From: Pseudogymnoascus destructans
Lineage: Eukaryota > Ascomycota > Leotiomycetes > Thelebolales > Thelebolaceae
Assembly: GCF_001641265.1 (NCBI RefSeq)
Contig: NW_020167547.1
Span: forward strand, 305,091-369,090
Length of the DNA stretch: 64,000 nucleotides
Reading direction: 5' to 3'
Below the pieces are notes generated by a model. It did not search any database. It saw nothing but the letters and a program-made list of their open reading frames with translations, and had not been told where the DNA came from. Positions 31,203-41,410 of this stretch are shown here, one piece after another (the first letter of the stretch is position 1; each line of letters begins with the position of its first letter). The translations under genes were made by a program, and so were the position numbers.

Positions 31203-32582
31203 GTGGGTCCCTCAAGATATACTCGCCACTGCTCAAAGGCAACGACAATAGCCAGTAGCTCCTTGTCGTGGATGTCGTAATTGAGTTCCGCGGGTGACAG
31301 TTTCCTAGAGTAGTACGCGATTGGTTTGAACTTACCGTTCTCGTCTGGTTGATTCAGACATGCTCCAATTGCGAAGTCAGAAGAGTCCGTTTCGAGGATG
31401 ATCTTCTTTGCAGGGTCAAATGTAGCAAGGATAGGTGCTTCCGTGAACTTTGTCTTAAGTTCCTGGAAAGCAGCCTCTGCCTTGTCCGTCCATTTGAATT
31501 CGAGATCCTTTCTGGTAAGCTCCGTGAGTGGTTGAGCTACCTTGGAATATCCCGAGATGAATCTTCGGTAGAAGTTGGCAAAGCCTAGGAAGGCTTGCAC
31601 TTCCTTGACCGTGGTCGGTGTTGGCCATTCCAACACTGCCGTTACTTTTGCTTGGTCCATCTTGATGCCGTGCGTTCCAATAATGTAACCCAAGAATTCG
31701 ACTTGGTTTTTATGGAACTCGCACTTCTCTGGTTTGAGGAGTAAGCTGTACTCCTTTAGTTTCTTCAGGACGAGTTTGACATGCTTGACATGCTCCTCCT
31801 TGGTTGCTGAATACACCAGGACATCGTCTAGGTAGACAATGGTAAAGATGTCTAAGTATTCGTGCAAAGCATCATTCATCAGTCATTGCATGGATGCGGG
31901 TGCATTTGTTAGCCCAAAGGGCATGACTTGATACTCGAATAGGCCATAGCGGGTGCGGAATGCTGTTTTCCACTCTTCCCCAGCCTTGATTCGGATCAGG
32001 TTGTATGCTCCTCGCAGATCTAGCTTACTGAAGATCTTTGCTCCTTGAAATCTATCGTGTAGTTCGTTGATTAACGGCAGGGCATACCTGTCCTTGATTG
32101 TGATGTTGTTCAATGCTCGATAGTCCACACATAACCGTAGGGAGCCGTCTTTCTTTGGTACGAAAAGCACCGGACTTCCTGCTGGTGATGTGGATGGTCT
32201 GATGAATCTTTTCGCTAGGTTATCATCGATGTACTCCTTAAGTACCTTCAGCTCCTTTTCCGATAGCTGATATATTGGTCCGAACGGTGGACTCTTGTCT
32301 TTCTCCAAAGGTATCTCGTGATCCCATGGTTGGTACTTAGGAAGCGCCTCGTTCTTAGGGCCTTCCTGGAATAATTGCTCGTATTCCTTGTACTCCACCG
32401 GTATACTCGTCGGTGAGGATGCCTGGGCTAGGTCATCGAGCTCGGAGGTTGCACATAACTCCTTCCGGCCCTGGGAGGGTTTTTCCCGTTGTCGCGTGTC
32501 CGTCCGTTGTTCACACGCGCACTGGCTCATCACAACTTTCTCATTCCACCAGTCGATCTGGGGGTTGTGTTTCTTGAGCCAT
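31203..32582 (-). pseudogene. Reverse transcriptase and RNase H start of the Gypsy element
   Basis: The minus-strand frame from 32582 reads [13 protein letters not shown], then RT motifs [33 protein letters not shown] and [17 protein letters not shown] at 31883-31885 follows at once, then LMNDALHEYLDIF and the catalytic VYLDDVLVYS. The frame then goes on through the RNase H start ([23 protein letters not shown]) to YLEGPTV, where the solo LTR begins. The TGA stands where an Arg codon CGA is likely. One base change would reopen the frame, so decay of this part is slight. Confidence 0.85.
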
Positions 32583-33518
32583 TGTAATGGTGGGTGCACC
32601 AGATATGAGAATCTAGCCACCCAAGGAAGGGATGAATTTACTAAGACAACACACTGTCTTAGGAAACAGAGCCAAAGGGTTGTAGCTTAGACTATTCCAC
32701 AACGCAGCAATCAGGTGTATGATGTGGTGAAGTGGTTTAGACAAGTTGCAACAAATGTTGAGTCTGAGAACTCAGGGGTAAGTCAGAGGTTAGCACCTCA
32801 CTGACTTTTCAAAAACAGAGAATAACAAGATCAATGCTTGGAAGCTTAGAAAAGACGTAGAAGTATGTGCTAGTCGATTTACTGTATTGCCTGCTTGCCC
32901 TTTCTTAAGGAAAGGGCAATCCTATTTATGCCAAAGGAGTGTAGTTCTCTCATTTTCCATGACTTTCCATGACTAACCAGGCTTGGTAAATGTATTAGAA
33001 ATCAAGTGCGACCCACAACTAGCTTGCTAATCATGTAGTGAACGTAAGAGAATCCCATAGAACCATCTCTTGGGTTCCTAGCCTATAGGAAGTGAAAAGG
33101 AGGTCCAAGGTCAGAGTACCTATAGACAAATTATGTCATAACTTAACCAATCTTGTGGGTAACTAAGGAGCAATGACGTGTAATGAATCATAGAGGGTTG
33201 TAGAAGCTTCTAGAGCTATCGTTCATGTTCCTAGGCCTCTAGTTGGTAGAGATATGCCATGTGGTAGTATTGACCCACCCCCTTAAGGAGGAGATTTTCT
33301 TAATAACTTGTTCAATGAGTGTCCAAATGATATGCCGTGATGTATGTAGCATAAACAGATGTAGTAGAAGAGTTTGCAGCAATCGTTGAGTAGTATTGCT
33401 TCTGTTGTTGGTGTGATAAGCCAAGATATGTATGGTGACTTGTAGGTTTGAGGAGGAGATTTCTAAGTTTGCTCTTGAGTTTGATAGCAAACTGAGTGCA
33501 ACGAATGTCAGTATGACA
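32583..33518 (-). mobile_element. Solo LTR of the 58484 family, GCCAT target duplication
   Basis: 936 bases, TGTAATGG..TATGACA on plus, flanked by GCCAT (32578-32582, 33519-33523). It shares small differences with the LTR at 58484 (for example ggtgtatgatgtggtg and agatatgagaatc) and has an extra segment of about 45 bases near 32990-33040. It separates the protease from the RT of the host Gypsy element. Confidence 0.92.
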
Positions 33519-33893
33519 GCCATGGCACACCAAGGATGCACGCATGGTTGTCCATGTGCACGATGTCAAACTGAATCGTTTCCTTGTGCCCGTGTAGCAT
33601 GACCATTTCCAATGGGACCGTTTCGTGGGTCACCATTCCTTCATTAGTCGAGATGGGCTCTCCATCTACGACCATTAACGGGTATGGTTCAGTTTTCAAT
33701 TGCGTCTTGAAACCTTGCGTGTCTGCTACTTTCTTTGTCATAAAGTTGCCCGTCGCTCCTGAGTCAATCATTGCTCGGAGGTGTCGCTGTTGTATCTTAG
33801 CGACCACATATAGTTGCATGCTGCCCGTCGTGGCGCATAGCTGGTCTGTACTAGGCCTCTTCGTGTCGCTCGCCGGTGGCCTACCGTCGAGGA
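33519..33893 (-). pseudogene. Aspartic protease region of the Gypsy element
   Basis: Minus-strand frame with the active-site MIDSGATGNFM, then GFKTQLKTEPYPLMVVDGEP and ILGVPWL, where the solo LTR interrupts it. On the other side of the LTR the protein continues with [12 protein letters not shown]. Its frame differs from Gag, as expected for a Gag-Pol shift, or through an indel. Confidence 0.8.
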
Positions 33894-33896
33894 CTC

Positions 33897-35864
33897 CTAG
33901 TTTTTTGACTCGTCCGAGGAAGGATAGTATTCATCCGCTTCCAATGGTGGTCCTTGGTGAGATCGTTTCCCTCGCTCTTCTGCTTCGTCTAGCAGATGTG
34001 GGTATTTCTTGTATACCTGTTCGCTTTTGATAGGCAAGTCTCCTTCAGACTGGCTTCGCCTGAGGGCGTGAACTTGCTCTGCGTCTCTGAAGTGTATCCT
34101 GGGCGAGGATCGGGGAAACAACTGATTCTGGTGTTTCTTTTTCCAGTGGAGCTTGCAGTCATCTTCGCTGCAATACTCCCAGTAGACATACGCGTGCCAG
34201 GGATGATCAGTCTCTGTTGCGTCTGTCGTTGATAGTTCCCGCTGTCCTCTCACCCATGCACTATCTTCCCTTGGAGGCGTGGAGAACGTGTCTAGTTGCT
34301 CCATGGCTCTCCTTTCGATGCGTGGAGTGGGTCTCGCATTTTCCTGTCGCAGCATACCTCTGGCTTTCTCGTCGTACTTCTCCAGGGCTCTCCTGCGGTC
34401 CTGGTAGTAAAGTTCGACGCTTTTCATATTCTTCAGTTTAGCCATATGCTCGACATCCTTCTCCAGTTCTTCCGCTTCTTGGGCTTCCAACTTAGCTACG
34501 TCTGGGGACGTGCCAAGCAGCCTGCGGGTATTCGTTAGTTGGTCGTAGTATCTCCAGAGGTCATCCTTGCCGTCGTCCACCTTGCACTCTAACGGAAGTC
34601 CCTGTAACAGGTTCCCGTAGATGCCCTTAAGCGTGGGGATTCTCCTCTGGCCGCTGGGCTTGTATCGTTCGGCCCTAATCTTCGCGTGGGCGTGTTTTGC
34701 CATGCGTCTTACTACGCTCTTGCACCGTGGACTCATTGGTTCCGTAGGTGCGAGTTCGTCGAAGGTTTCCTGTTCCGAGACGGTCAACGATTCCGCCTCT
34801 GATTCTTCATCTGAGCTCCCGTCTTCTGGGGTGCTTTCGCCGTTTATTCCCCAGTCCTGTTTGTTCACAAACGTTGCGTTCAACTGTCCTGTCCCCGAGG
34901 TGTTGTAACCTCCCCGGCCTTGCCAGGTAGCATTGAGTTGTTTGCCGACTTTGCGTCCGCCGTTCCCTTTCTTTGGCTGTCTGCAGTCTCGGGCCATGTG
35001 GCCTGGCTTGTCGCAGTTAAAACAGAGTCGTTCCTTGAATTGTCTGTCTTTCTTAGGGTCACGGGGTCGTCCAGGTTTGAACGTGGCATCGAGTTCCATT
35101 GGGTCCGACCAACGGTTGTCTCGCGGGTGTTGATCCCGTCGTCTGCCCTCGTTTCCCCGGTAGGGGTAACTTTTCTTGGGCTTGTCATAAATCCGACATT
35201 CCTTCTGGAATTCGTATAGTCGATTGTTGATTCGGACCGTATGTTCGATTAGCGCTACCATGTCCGTTGGTTGTTGTTCCAAACAGGCAAGTTCCATACG
35301 TATATGGCTCTTCAGCCCACGTCGGTAGTGGCTGATGAGTGCGCTGGCATCCCATCCTGTCTGATTGCCGTATCTCTGGAATTCTGTGGAGTACGTGAGG
35401 GCGCTGCCAGTCTGCTTAAGTGCAAACAGATGGTCTTCCGCAGTCTTAATCTCATCAATGTCTCCGAACATGTGTCAGATTTCCTTGCAGAATCCTTTCC
35501 AGCTGCCAAACATAGTCTGCGTAGTTGCCATGCTTCCATTGGTACTTTCATATTTGAAATAATCCTTGAGGAATGGTTCGACCCATCGCAGGGCTTCCCC
35601 CCTAAGGTAGGACGCAGTCCACAGGGCATAGCTCTCCTGGGTGGGAAACTTCTCGTCATTAAAGTGCTGGTACAGTTCGACCTGTAGCAAAAACACCTCA
35701 AGTTCCTTTCGGTTGCCGGAGTAAGTGTCGGGCAACTTGACGCGTAGAGTTTCCTTGAGTTCGTTGACGGTGGGTGCGTCGGGCATCTCTTCATTCTCAG
35801 GCTTAGACCTCTGAGACGAAGTTGGCGTGGTGGGGGTTTTCCCCTTCGAACTGACGGCAGACAT
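33897..35864 (-). pseudogene. Gag of the Gypsy element
   Basis: The start at 35864 reads MSAVSSKGKTPTTPTSS, followed by the Gag core (LPDTYSGNRKELEVFLLQVE, ALWTASYLRGEALRWVEPFL). A TGA at 35475-35477 cuts it after CKEI. The same frame then continues with HMFGDIDEIKTAEDHLFALK, HYRRGLKSHIRMELA and a CCHC knuckle (CFNCDKPGHMARDC). A long charged C-terminal extension follows, which is unusual for Gag, with a RYKPSGQRRIPTLKGIYGN block and a CxYC/H-type cluster (VYWEYCSEDDCKLHWKKKHQ). Apart from one stop the 650-residue frame is whole. Confidence 0.85.
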
Positions 35865-35910
35865 GTTGCTTTGTGTATGAGCCAGTGCCTCGTAGAAGTG
35901 GTGCTCAAAG

Positions 35911-36385
35911 TGTAACGCTGACTTCTAAACGATAGAAGACACAGAGGTTCTCTTGCGTAAAGGTTTACTTATCAGAGGAGGCAGGGGATCAGACACAAAG
36001 GCTTCAAGTAACACGTTACTAGTATATAACAAATACTGTATTGAGTTGAGCACGAAGCTCCTATCTAAGAACTAACTATCTACTTATATAGTGGCGTCGT
36101 GCCTAGTGGACTCCTGGAAACTCACTCGAGTCCTCGGAGTCCTGGACTCTTAGGATTCTTCTCATCATCCTGTGAGTCCGTCACGTGCCTAGTGGACTCC
36201 TGGGAACTCACTCGAGTCCTCGGAGTCCTGGACTCTTAGGACTCTTCTCATCATCCTGCGAGTCCGTCACGTGATACTTTCAGAACTACTATTCCCCGCT
36301 GCCCCTCCAGGTACCAGGGCCGGTCTCATGCAACCTCCCTCCTTCCTGTCCTGTAGTTGGCCAGCCTTCTTGTTCCGTCGTAACA
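35911..36385 (-). repeat. 5' LTR of the Gypsy element
   Basis: 475 bases with the same internal 86-base tandem repeat as the solo copy at 30728. On the minus strand it starts TGTTACGACGG and ends GTCAGCGTTACA, and the leader begins directly after it. Confidence 0.9.
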
Positions 36386-36908
36386 GTGTATTATAATAAG
36401 CGATATTGTTTATATTGTTTATATTGGCAATATAATGTGGGGCATATCATATTGCCAAGGAATGAAGGAAGGCCATATCATATTGCCAAGCATATTGTTT
36501 ATATTGCCAAGACTCGTATTGCGATATATATCGCAATATACTGCCAAGAACCAATATACTACTGGCAACACTGACTGGTTCAGGGGGAGGGGGAGTGAGG
36601 TGGTGGTTGTAGTCGAGGAGGTGGTCATGGTCAAGGTCGAGGAGGATAGAGTAGGCGGAAGACATAGTCACAAATGGGTCGATATATAACAAAGATTGAC
36701 TCACACCCAGCTTGTATAGTATTTATGCTCTTGCCTAGCGCCACCGATCCGCTAGCAGCCCTAGGTCTGGCACCTGATCCAATACTTATCAACTCACTTC
36801 AGTATCAATCACATCTGCACCTTCCAGTAAAAAAATACACTCCATAGCTCACTGGTATCAACATTTGCACTTTCGGAGAACCACCCTCCATAACAACCTG
36901 TCTACACG
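36386..36908. other. AT-rich repeat block, then the protease promoter
   Basis: 36386-36570 is made of variants of catattgtttatattgccaag and related words, including the palindrome tattgcgatatatatcgcaata. It may be the end of a DNA transposon or a MITE; no transposase is attached. From about 36700 the sequence looks like an ordinary promoter for the protease gene. Confidence 0.5.
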
Positions 36909-38522
36909 ATGGATACCATGGAAAGTTTGGCTCCGAGTTCTCTATCATCACATTATAGACCTCCTCATGGAAAGCTTGCTAGACAGTCAACACCGGTTGA
37001 AGCACTACAGAGTAGTTTAACCTTCGTGGACTCAGACAAAGACCCAGCCCTCAATCAACTTCAGCTTCAGCGCGACGATCGACATCAGCGCGACATGGAC
37101 TTAGACAAAGACCTAGCCCTCAGTCAACTTCAACTTCAGTCCCGGGATCAACGTCAGCGTCAGCGTGACATCGACATCTCTCATGCACATCCAGAAGCTT
37201 CTTATGCACATATAGATCCTCAGCCAAGATGGAGTGGCCCTAGGGGTTTTGGTGCTCGGCACATACACGACGACGTTCCGTTTTCTCTCTGGAGCGAAGA
37301 GAACCAAAATTACAGACATGCCAGTAGTCATGAATTGGCATACATCCTGGACAGGTATCACGCAGCAAAGGTTGAATGGTACGAGCATATACTAGTACTT
37401 CAGACTTTAAACCCGCCTAACCCAGTACCACTCACCGTCGCCTGCACTCCCGTCATCTTCGTTCCTATTGGCCAAGAAGGATTGGATATCGCAGGGAGAG
37501 CCCCATACTTCAACTATCGTCTCGCAGACCCATGCCCCAATCTTCGTTTGCCAAGAAGTCAGAGACCTGAAAAATCACAAATGCATGAGGTGGTTTCTGC
37601 GCTTTTACAGCTCGCCGAGGTACGAAGAGTGAATTTTTGCCCGGCTAGCATTATTGTTGAACTTGTCTATGGCGATGGGCGACTCTATGAAAGAGGTTCT
37701 CTCCCATACTATGTGGCTGGCTTACCTACGACCTATCATCATGACCCAACCCCCTTCTTCCAGAGTATGGGTAGCCATACTCGAGAACGGCTGCTAGATC
37801 CTACCCTATACCTCCCAGGGCATATCATCGGGCCGCTACCACAAGATATTTCGAATTACCTCCGAGATCCCAATTGGGGCGCGATTAATCCAGGGGTGAG
37901 GCTCTCAACTGGGCCAGTTACAAGTTCTGGTGCTGAAGCTGAGGTCAACCAATCAACGACATGCGGGGTGCTACTGAGGCAAGGATCATCGATGTTTGTA
38001 ACCATCGCAAACCACGGATTTCTAGCCAATGATAGCGGAGAAGTCTTTCACCCGGTAGCCGATGGGGATATGATAGGAAACATCGTTAAAAGATACCCAG
38101 AGCTCGATATTGCGATGGTCCAACTTACCCCGGCAAATTCGAACAGATTTACAAATGGAACTTACTTTCAAGCCGAACCGCCAAGGCGATTAGCTGCGCG
38201 ACGTGAGCTGTTTAGAGGTGCCTGGTTCGAGGTGGATGGCATGAGCACAGGCCTTCTCTCGTTTCAATACTGGAGCGACTCGATGGAGTGCCCACGGCGG
38301 CCGCCTGGACACCCTCCAATTCCCGTAAGCAGGTGGAAAATTGATATAACTTGCAGAATCTTTGGAGCCACTAGCCCTGAGATGATGGATGGCCTTTGCG
38401 GTGCTCCATTCGTCGAGGAGAGGACTGGGAACGTGGCCGGATTTTTCCATCTGGCGAATGGTGATTGGGCGGAATGCGCTACACTGGATGATCTTGTAGC
38501 AGAGGGTTATGATGTTGTCTAG
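36909..38522 (+). CDS. Trypsin-fold protease with Cys in place of the catalytic Ser
   Basis: A single exon of 537 residues with no signal peptide, so probably intracellular. Residues about 40-90 hold two copies of a DKD.ALxQLQLQ repeat rich in Gln, Asp and Arg. Residues about 100-340 form a domain I do not recognise (WSEENQNYRHASSHELAYIL, HEVVSALLQLAEVRRVNF). The C-terminal 190 residues look like a chymotrypsin-fold protease: STTCGVLL, IANHGFL with His 369, ELDIAMVQL with Asp 400, and MDGLCGAPF with Cys 497 where GxSGxP is usual. The spacing and the trailing NVAGFFHLA strand fit a DegP/trypsin-type domain. A cysteine nucleophile is known in viral 3C-like proteases but is rare in cellular trypsin-fold enzymes; a dead enzyme is the alternative. 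It lies between Gypsy debris and small unknown genes. Confidence 0.65.
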   Translation: MDTMESLAPSSLSSHYRPPHGKLARQSTPVEALQSSLTFVDSDKDPALNQLQLQRDDRHQRDMDLDKDLALSQLQLQSRDQRQRQRDIDISHAHPEASYAHIDPQPRWSGPRGFGARHIHDDVPFSLWSEENQNYRHASSHELAYILDRYHAAKVEWYEHILVLQTLNPPNPVPLTVACTPVIFVPIGQEGLDIAGRAPYFNYRLADPCPNLRLPRSQRPEKSQMHEVVSALLQLAEVRRVNFCPASIIVELVYGDGRLYERGSLPYYVAGLPTTYHHDPTPFFQSMGSHTRERLLDPTLYLPGHIIGPLPQDISNYLRDPNWGAINPGVRLSTGPVTSSGAEAEVNQSTTCGVLLRQGSSMFVTIANHGFLANDSGEVFHPVADGDMIGNIVKRYPELDIAMVQLTPANSNRFTNGTYFQAEPPRRLAARRELFRGAWFEVDGMSTGLLSFQYWSDSMECPRRPPGHPPIPVSRWKIDITCRIFGATSPEMMDGLCGAPFVEERTGNVAGFFHLANGDWAECATLDDLVAEGYDVV

Positions 38523-38992
38523 AGGAGTATATGGCAGGTAGAAGACATGGTTTGCTTTAATAAATTATATTGATTCGGGAAGCTATTTCCAAGTAAAATG
38601 TAGAGTAGAAAGGGGAAAATAAAAACAATTCGTCGATTGTGTACTATGCCCCCATCTCGAACCTGTCGAGTTGGCCGTTCCCTGGTAAAAATGCAGATTA
38701 AAAACAGGAAAATAAAAAAGATCCATCACCTGCCCCGAACCCATCGAGTTGGTTACTGCTGAGTAGGTCGCTACCAAGTAAAAACGCAAATTAAAAATAG
38801 GAAAATAAATTGTATATCAAGCGGCAATCTCGACCATACCACCGACCAAATCCGTTGCCCAGTAGAGCCCTGGCGATATCTTGGGATTTATCATTTGTAT
38901 GCCAGGTCCTGTCTCGACCATGTCCTGATGCAGCAGAGCCCCGACGATGTCTTAGGCATATGAGAAGGGAAATATCAGGGTTCCGTTATAGC
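38523..38992. repeat. 3' region with diverged repeats
   Basis: Between 38585 and 38820 a motif like ggtaaaaatgcagattaaaaacaggaaaataaa occurs three times with changes, each followed by catcgagttgg-like words. No gene is recognised. Confidence 0.55.
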
Positions 38993-39809
38993 TCATAGTG
39001 CCAATCGGTCGGCGAACCCAGACGTATCCGCATCGACAAGGCCCATCGCGACCAGGAGGTCGTATAAAAACTCCTCGCTCCCATGCTCATCTATCGCGAT
39101 CATGCACCAATCCACCGCATCGAGGAGATGGTCGTTTGCGGGTATGCCTAGTTCTACCAGAACTGACGCACTGCTCAGTCGAATAATCGGGCGCAAGTCG
39201 AGGCAATGAGTTCCGTGCATCCGAATCGTATTTTTTCCCACGTCCAGGAGCCGACCGATCTTGAAAATGTAGTCGATGTCCTCTGCGAGAGATAGAACTC
39301 CGAGCATGCATTTCTTGTAGATGCTGAGTAGGATCGCCCTATACATCATTGCTGACACTGTCTTGTAGTGCTGTCGGACATCGGACATATAACCGAGTCA
39401 TGATGAGGACTTCAACATCGAAATCGATGTCGAATTGTATTTTTATATAACCCCTCATTTCAACAGCAGCGGCAAAATCCGCAATGTGCACAGTTTCACC
39501 ATAGTAGGTGGTCTTATATAGACTGGTAAAATATATAAAGTCGGAGCGGGTGTCATCTGAGGCAATGTCGTTCTGGGCTCTAGGCCCAAAGAACCTTTTG
39601 GCTGAGCTGGTATATGCAGAGCGAATTCCCTGGAGGCCAATGATTGACCTTGCGAGTAATACGTCCCCTGCGAACTCTGCGAGAAGGTATCGATTGATGT
39701 TGGCTGCGCAACCTTGGCTGGGGACAGCTGCTGCGGTGGGGTTTTCGGTCGGGGTGGAGTTGGGCTCGGGGATAGGAAGGTTGGACATCTCGTGGACGTT
39801 ATGGGGCAT
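38993..39809 (-). CDS. Unknown protein, two exons
   Basis: Exons 39394-39809 and 38993-39338 join across a 55-base intron (GTTATA..TATAG) to give 253 residues with both frames closing. The join reads FDVEVLIMTR then AILLSIYKKC. The N-terminus is Pro/Thr-rich; the rest alternates hydrophobic helices (YLLAEFAGDVLLARSII, LDAVDWCMIAID) without a motif I know. There is no signal peptide or membrane segment. A faint similarity in layout to BTB domains was considered but not supported. The donor site is not the usual GTAAGT type, so a frameshifted pseudogene is the alternative. The start at 39809 was chosen as the first Met of the frame. Confidence 0.5.
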
Positions 39810-39869
39810 CTTTGGGACGTTATCGGATATCTTGGGGACGTTGTCGTTGGTAGTAGCGTTCTCAAAGGT

Positions 39870-40040
39870 TGCTATAAGGTGTATGCAAAGTGAAACTGGT
39901 CGAGTAGCGTTCTACCAGGCGCGCAAAGTGAGGCTGATCGTGTAGCGTTCTGGTATAAGCTAAGGTGAAGTTCCATCTCAACTTCACATTATAATCTCAA
40001 CTTTACATTATAATCTCAACCTCACACTAGAACAAAAAGC
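39870..40040. repeat. Short tandem repeats between two unknown genes
   Basis: A unit of about 36 bases (gcaaagtgaaactggtcgagtagcgttct and its variant) occurs twice around 39886-39952. The unit cacattataatctcaactt occurs about three times around 39972-40027. Confidence 0.6.
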
Positions 40041-40095
40041 AACACGTGAGAGGACCCAACCAAATTATTTAAACTTATACTTATATATAAGCAGA

Positions 40096-40453
40096 ATGGA
40101 ACCAAGGAAGAAACGCAAGACCACCAAGACTACCCAGTCCCCAATTTCACAACAAGGTAGATTCCCTATTTCCCATACCGACCTTTGCTGATTATATAGA
40201 TGGAATAATCCAACGTCTAGAGGCATTGGCAAAGACGAAGACGAGAGAAGCAAGGGTGGAAGTGCTGGCAGAGTTGGACGATATGAGACAATTACTACCT
40301 CCGACTACTGTAAGATGGCCCGAGGGCGGCAAGTTGTTACGACCTCTTCTCGAGGCCGCTGAGGACTACATCGCTGAACCGACGAAAGAGAGGGCTGTAG
40401 AGTTCAAGACTATGGCCGAGGCACTTGTCATCACACTCAAAGGGAAGAAGTAG
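40096..40453 (+). CDS. Small unknown protein of 104 residues
   Basis: Exons 40096-40156 and 40200-40453 with a 43-base intron (GTAGAT..TATAG). The N-terminus is strongly basic (MEPRKKRKTTKTTQ), like a nuclear localisation signal. The rest is predicted helical and charged (RLEALAKTKTREARVEVLAE, LLEAAEDYIAEPTKERAVEF) and ends LKGKK. The family is not recognised. It stands near the Cys-protease gene and an unknown gene on the other strand. Frame closure across the intron supports the model, but it is short. Confidence 0.5.
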
Positions 40454-40639
40454 ATATAAATTCAGGGTTGATTTCACTATGTTTAAGGAGAGTCAATATA
40501 GAGTTCATCGCATTGTGACTACATCTCATATGCTAGAGTCTGGTTCATCTTCTGTCCATTGCGCCCACGTCTCATACATCAGTCGCGTTTTCTCGTGCCC
40601 TACTCATCCAGAAACTACCAATAGATGAACGATTTGGTC

Positions 40640-41410
40640 TTTGCGACCCGTGTTCGTACGGACAGTGGGGGCATGAGAAAAAATGGGTGTCCTGGAGAGG
40701 AGGCCATCCGCGCATTCGGGATCGTCTCGAAGCTCTCGTCAGTGCCCATGCGCCCAAATACGGCGAACTGGTTGGTGTGTTTGTCGTCGGTGCCGCCGGT
40801 GGCGTTATCGGCATTTGGGATGTCGAAGGCCTCGAAGGCGGCTGAGGTAGAACGGAGGCAATCGGTGTCAAGATCGATATAAACTCTAGAGAAGGGGGAG
40901 GATGATTAGCAAAACGTCCCTGTCATGGCTCAAGTTGTTTCGTTGCAACTCACCCGCCAAACATATACATGTACAAATTCCGAGAGAACCGTGCCTTTCC
41001 TCGAGCCAGGGGAAGTACTTCTTTATCAGGTTGAGGTTGTCCTCGTTGGTCCATAACACCCACTCCCAGTCATGATGTTTTTCGCGGCACACCGTGCTCC
41101 ATTTCTCGAACTTCAGGGGGAGCTCGTTGGTTTTCCAGCTCTGATGGAGCAGCTTCGGGACCGAAGAGTGGTCGGAAGGCAAGGGTCGGCAGAGGAGCTC
41201 TCCTGCTGATAGAGGTCGCGCCAGTTTCGCCTCTGTGCTCGTGTTTGGCGTCTGTACAGCAGGGTCTAGAGGGCAACCTGCGCCGAAGTCCAGGGCCCAT
41301 CGCTCAGTTGGTCGATCCACGGATATTTGTTGTGACTGGCCGAATTTATGGACGAAGAAGAAGGACAGGAGGAGCCAGATAACCAGACATAGCAGGATAG
41401 GTCGACTCAT
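40640..41410 (-). pseudogene. N-terminal part of a GT32-type glycosyltransferase
   Basis: The start at 41410 gives a type II membrane anchor (MSRPILLCLVIWLLLSFFFV). The lumenal part has VPKLLHQSWKTNELPLKFEK, WEWVLWTNEDNLNLIKKYFP and WLEE. A gap follows: a short out-of-frame deletion removes the usual segment before FSRNLYMYMFGG. After an intron (40886-40953) comes the DXD motif in VYIDLDTDCL, then DNATGGTDDKHTNQFAVFGR and ARMASSPGHPFF. Past about 40660 the similarity ends, before the TGPxALYRA block. Such enzymes add sugars to glycans in the Golgi. The deletion and the lost C-terminus make it a pseudogene; its C-terminal part may be at 28364-28740. Confidence 0.75.

Larger units (their letters stand above)
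29035..36385 (-). mobile_element. Gypsy-type chromovirus, 3' truncated, with two solo LTRs nested in it
   Basis: Order on the minus strand: 5' LTR (35911-36385), Gag, protease, RT, RNase H, integrase, chromodomain. The 3' LTR is missing; the coding end meets a transposase tail near 29035. Inside lie a same-family solo LTR (30728-31202) and a foreign solo LTR (32583-33518). Removing both with their duplications joins RNase H and protease-RT cleanly. The integrase part is intact over 1.7 kb, while Gag and RT carry TGA stops. Confidence 0.92.

Noticed and set aside
38993..39809. Possible BTB-like fold in the 253-residue unknown protein
   Set aside because: Only the general order of hydrophobic segments fits; none of the conserved BTB residues is present.
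28735..40640. A Starship-type giant element as the source of the block within the GT32 gene
   Set aside because: No tyrosine-recombinase captain gene is present at either edge and no terminal repeats or target duplication were found.
40572..40700. Possible C2H2-like cluster (CPHCPYEHGSQ) at the broken end of the GT32 fragment
   Set aside because: It is a frame-shifted continuation just after SSPGHPFF with stops following; no second finger or linker is seen.
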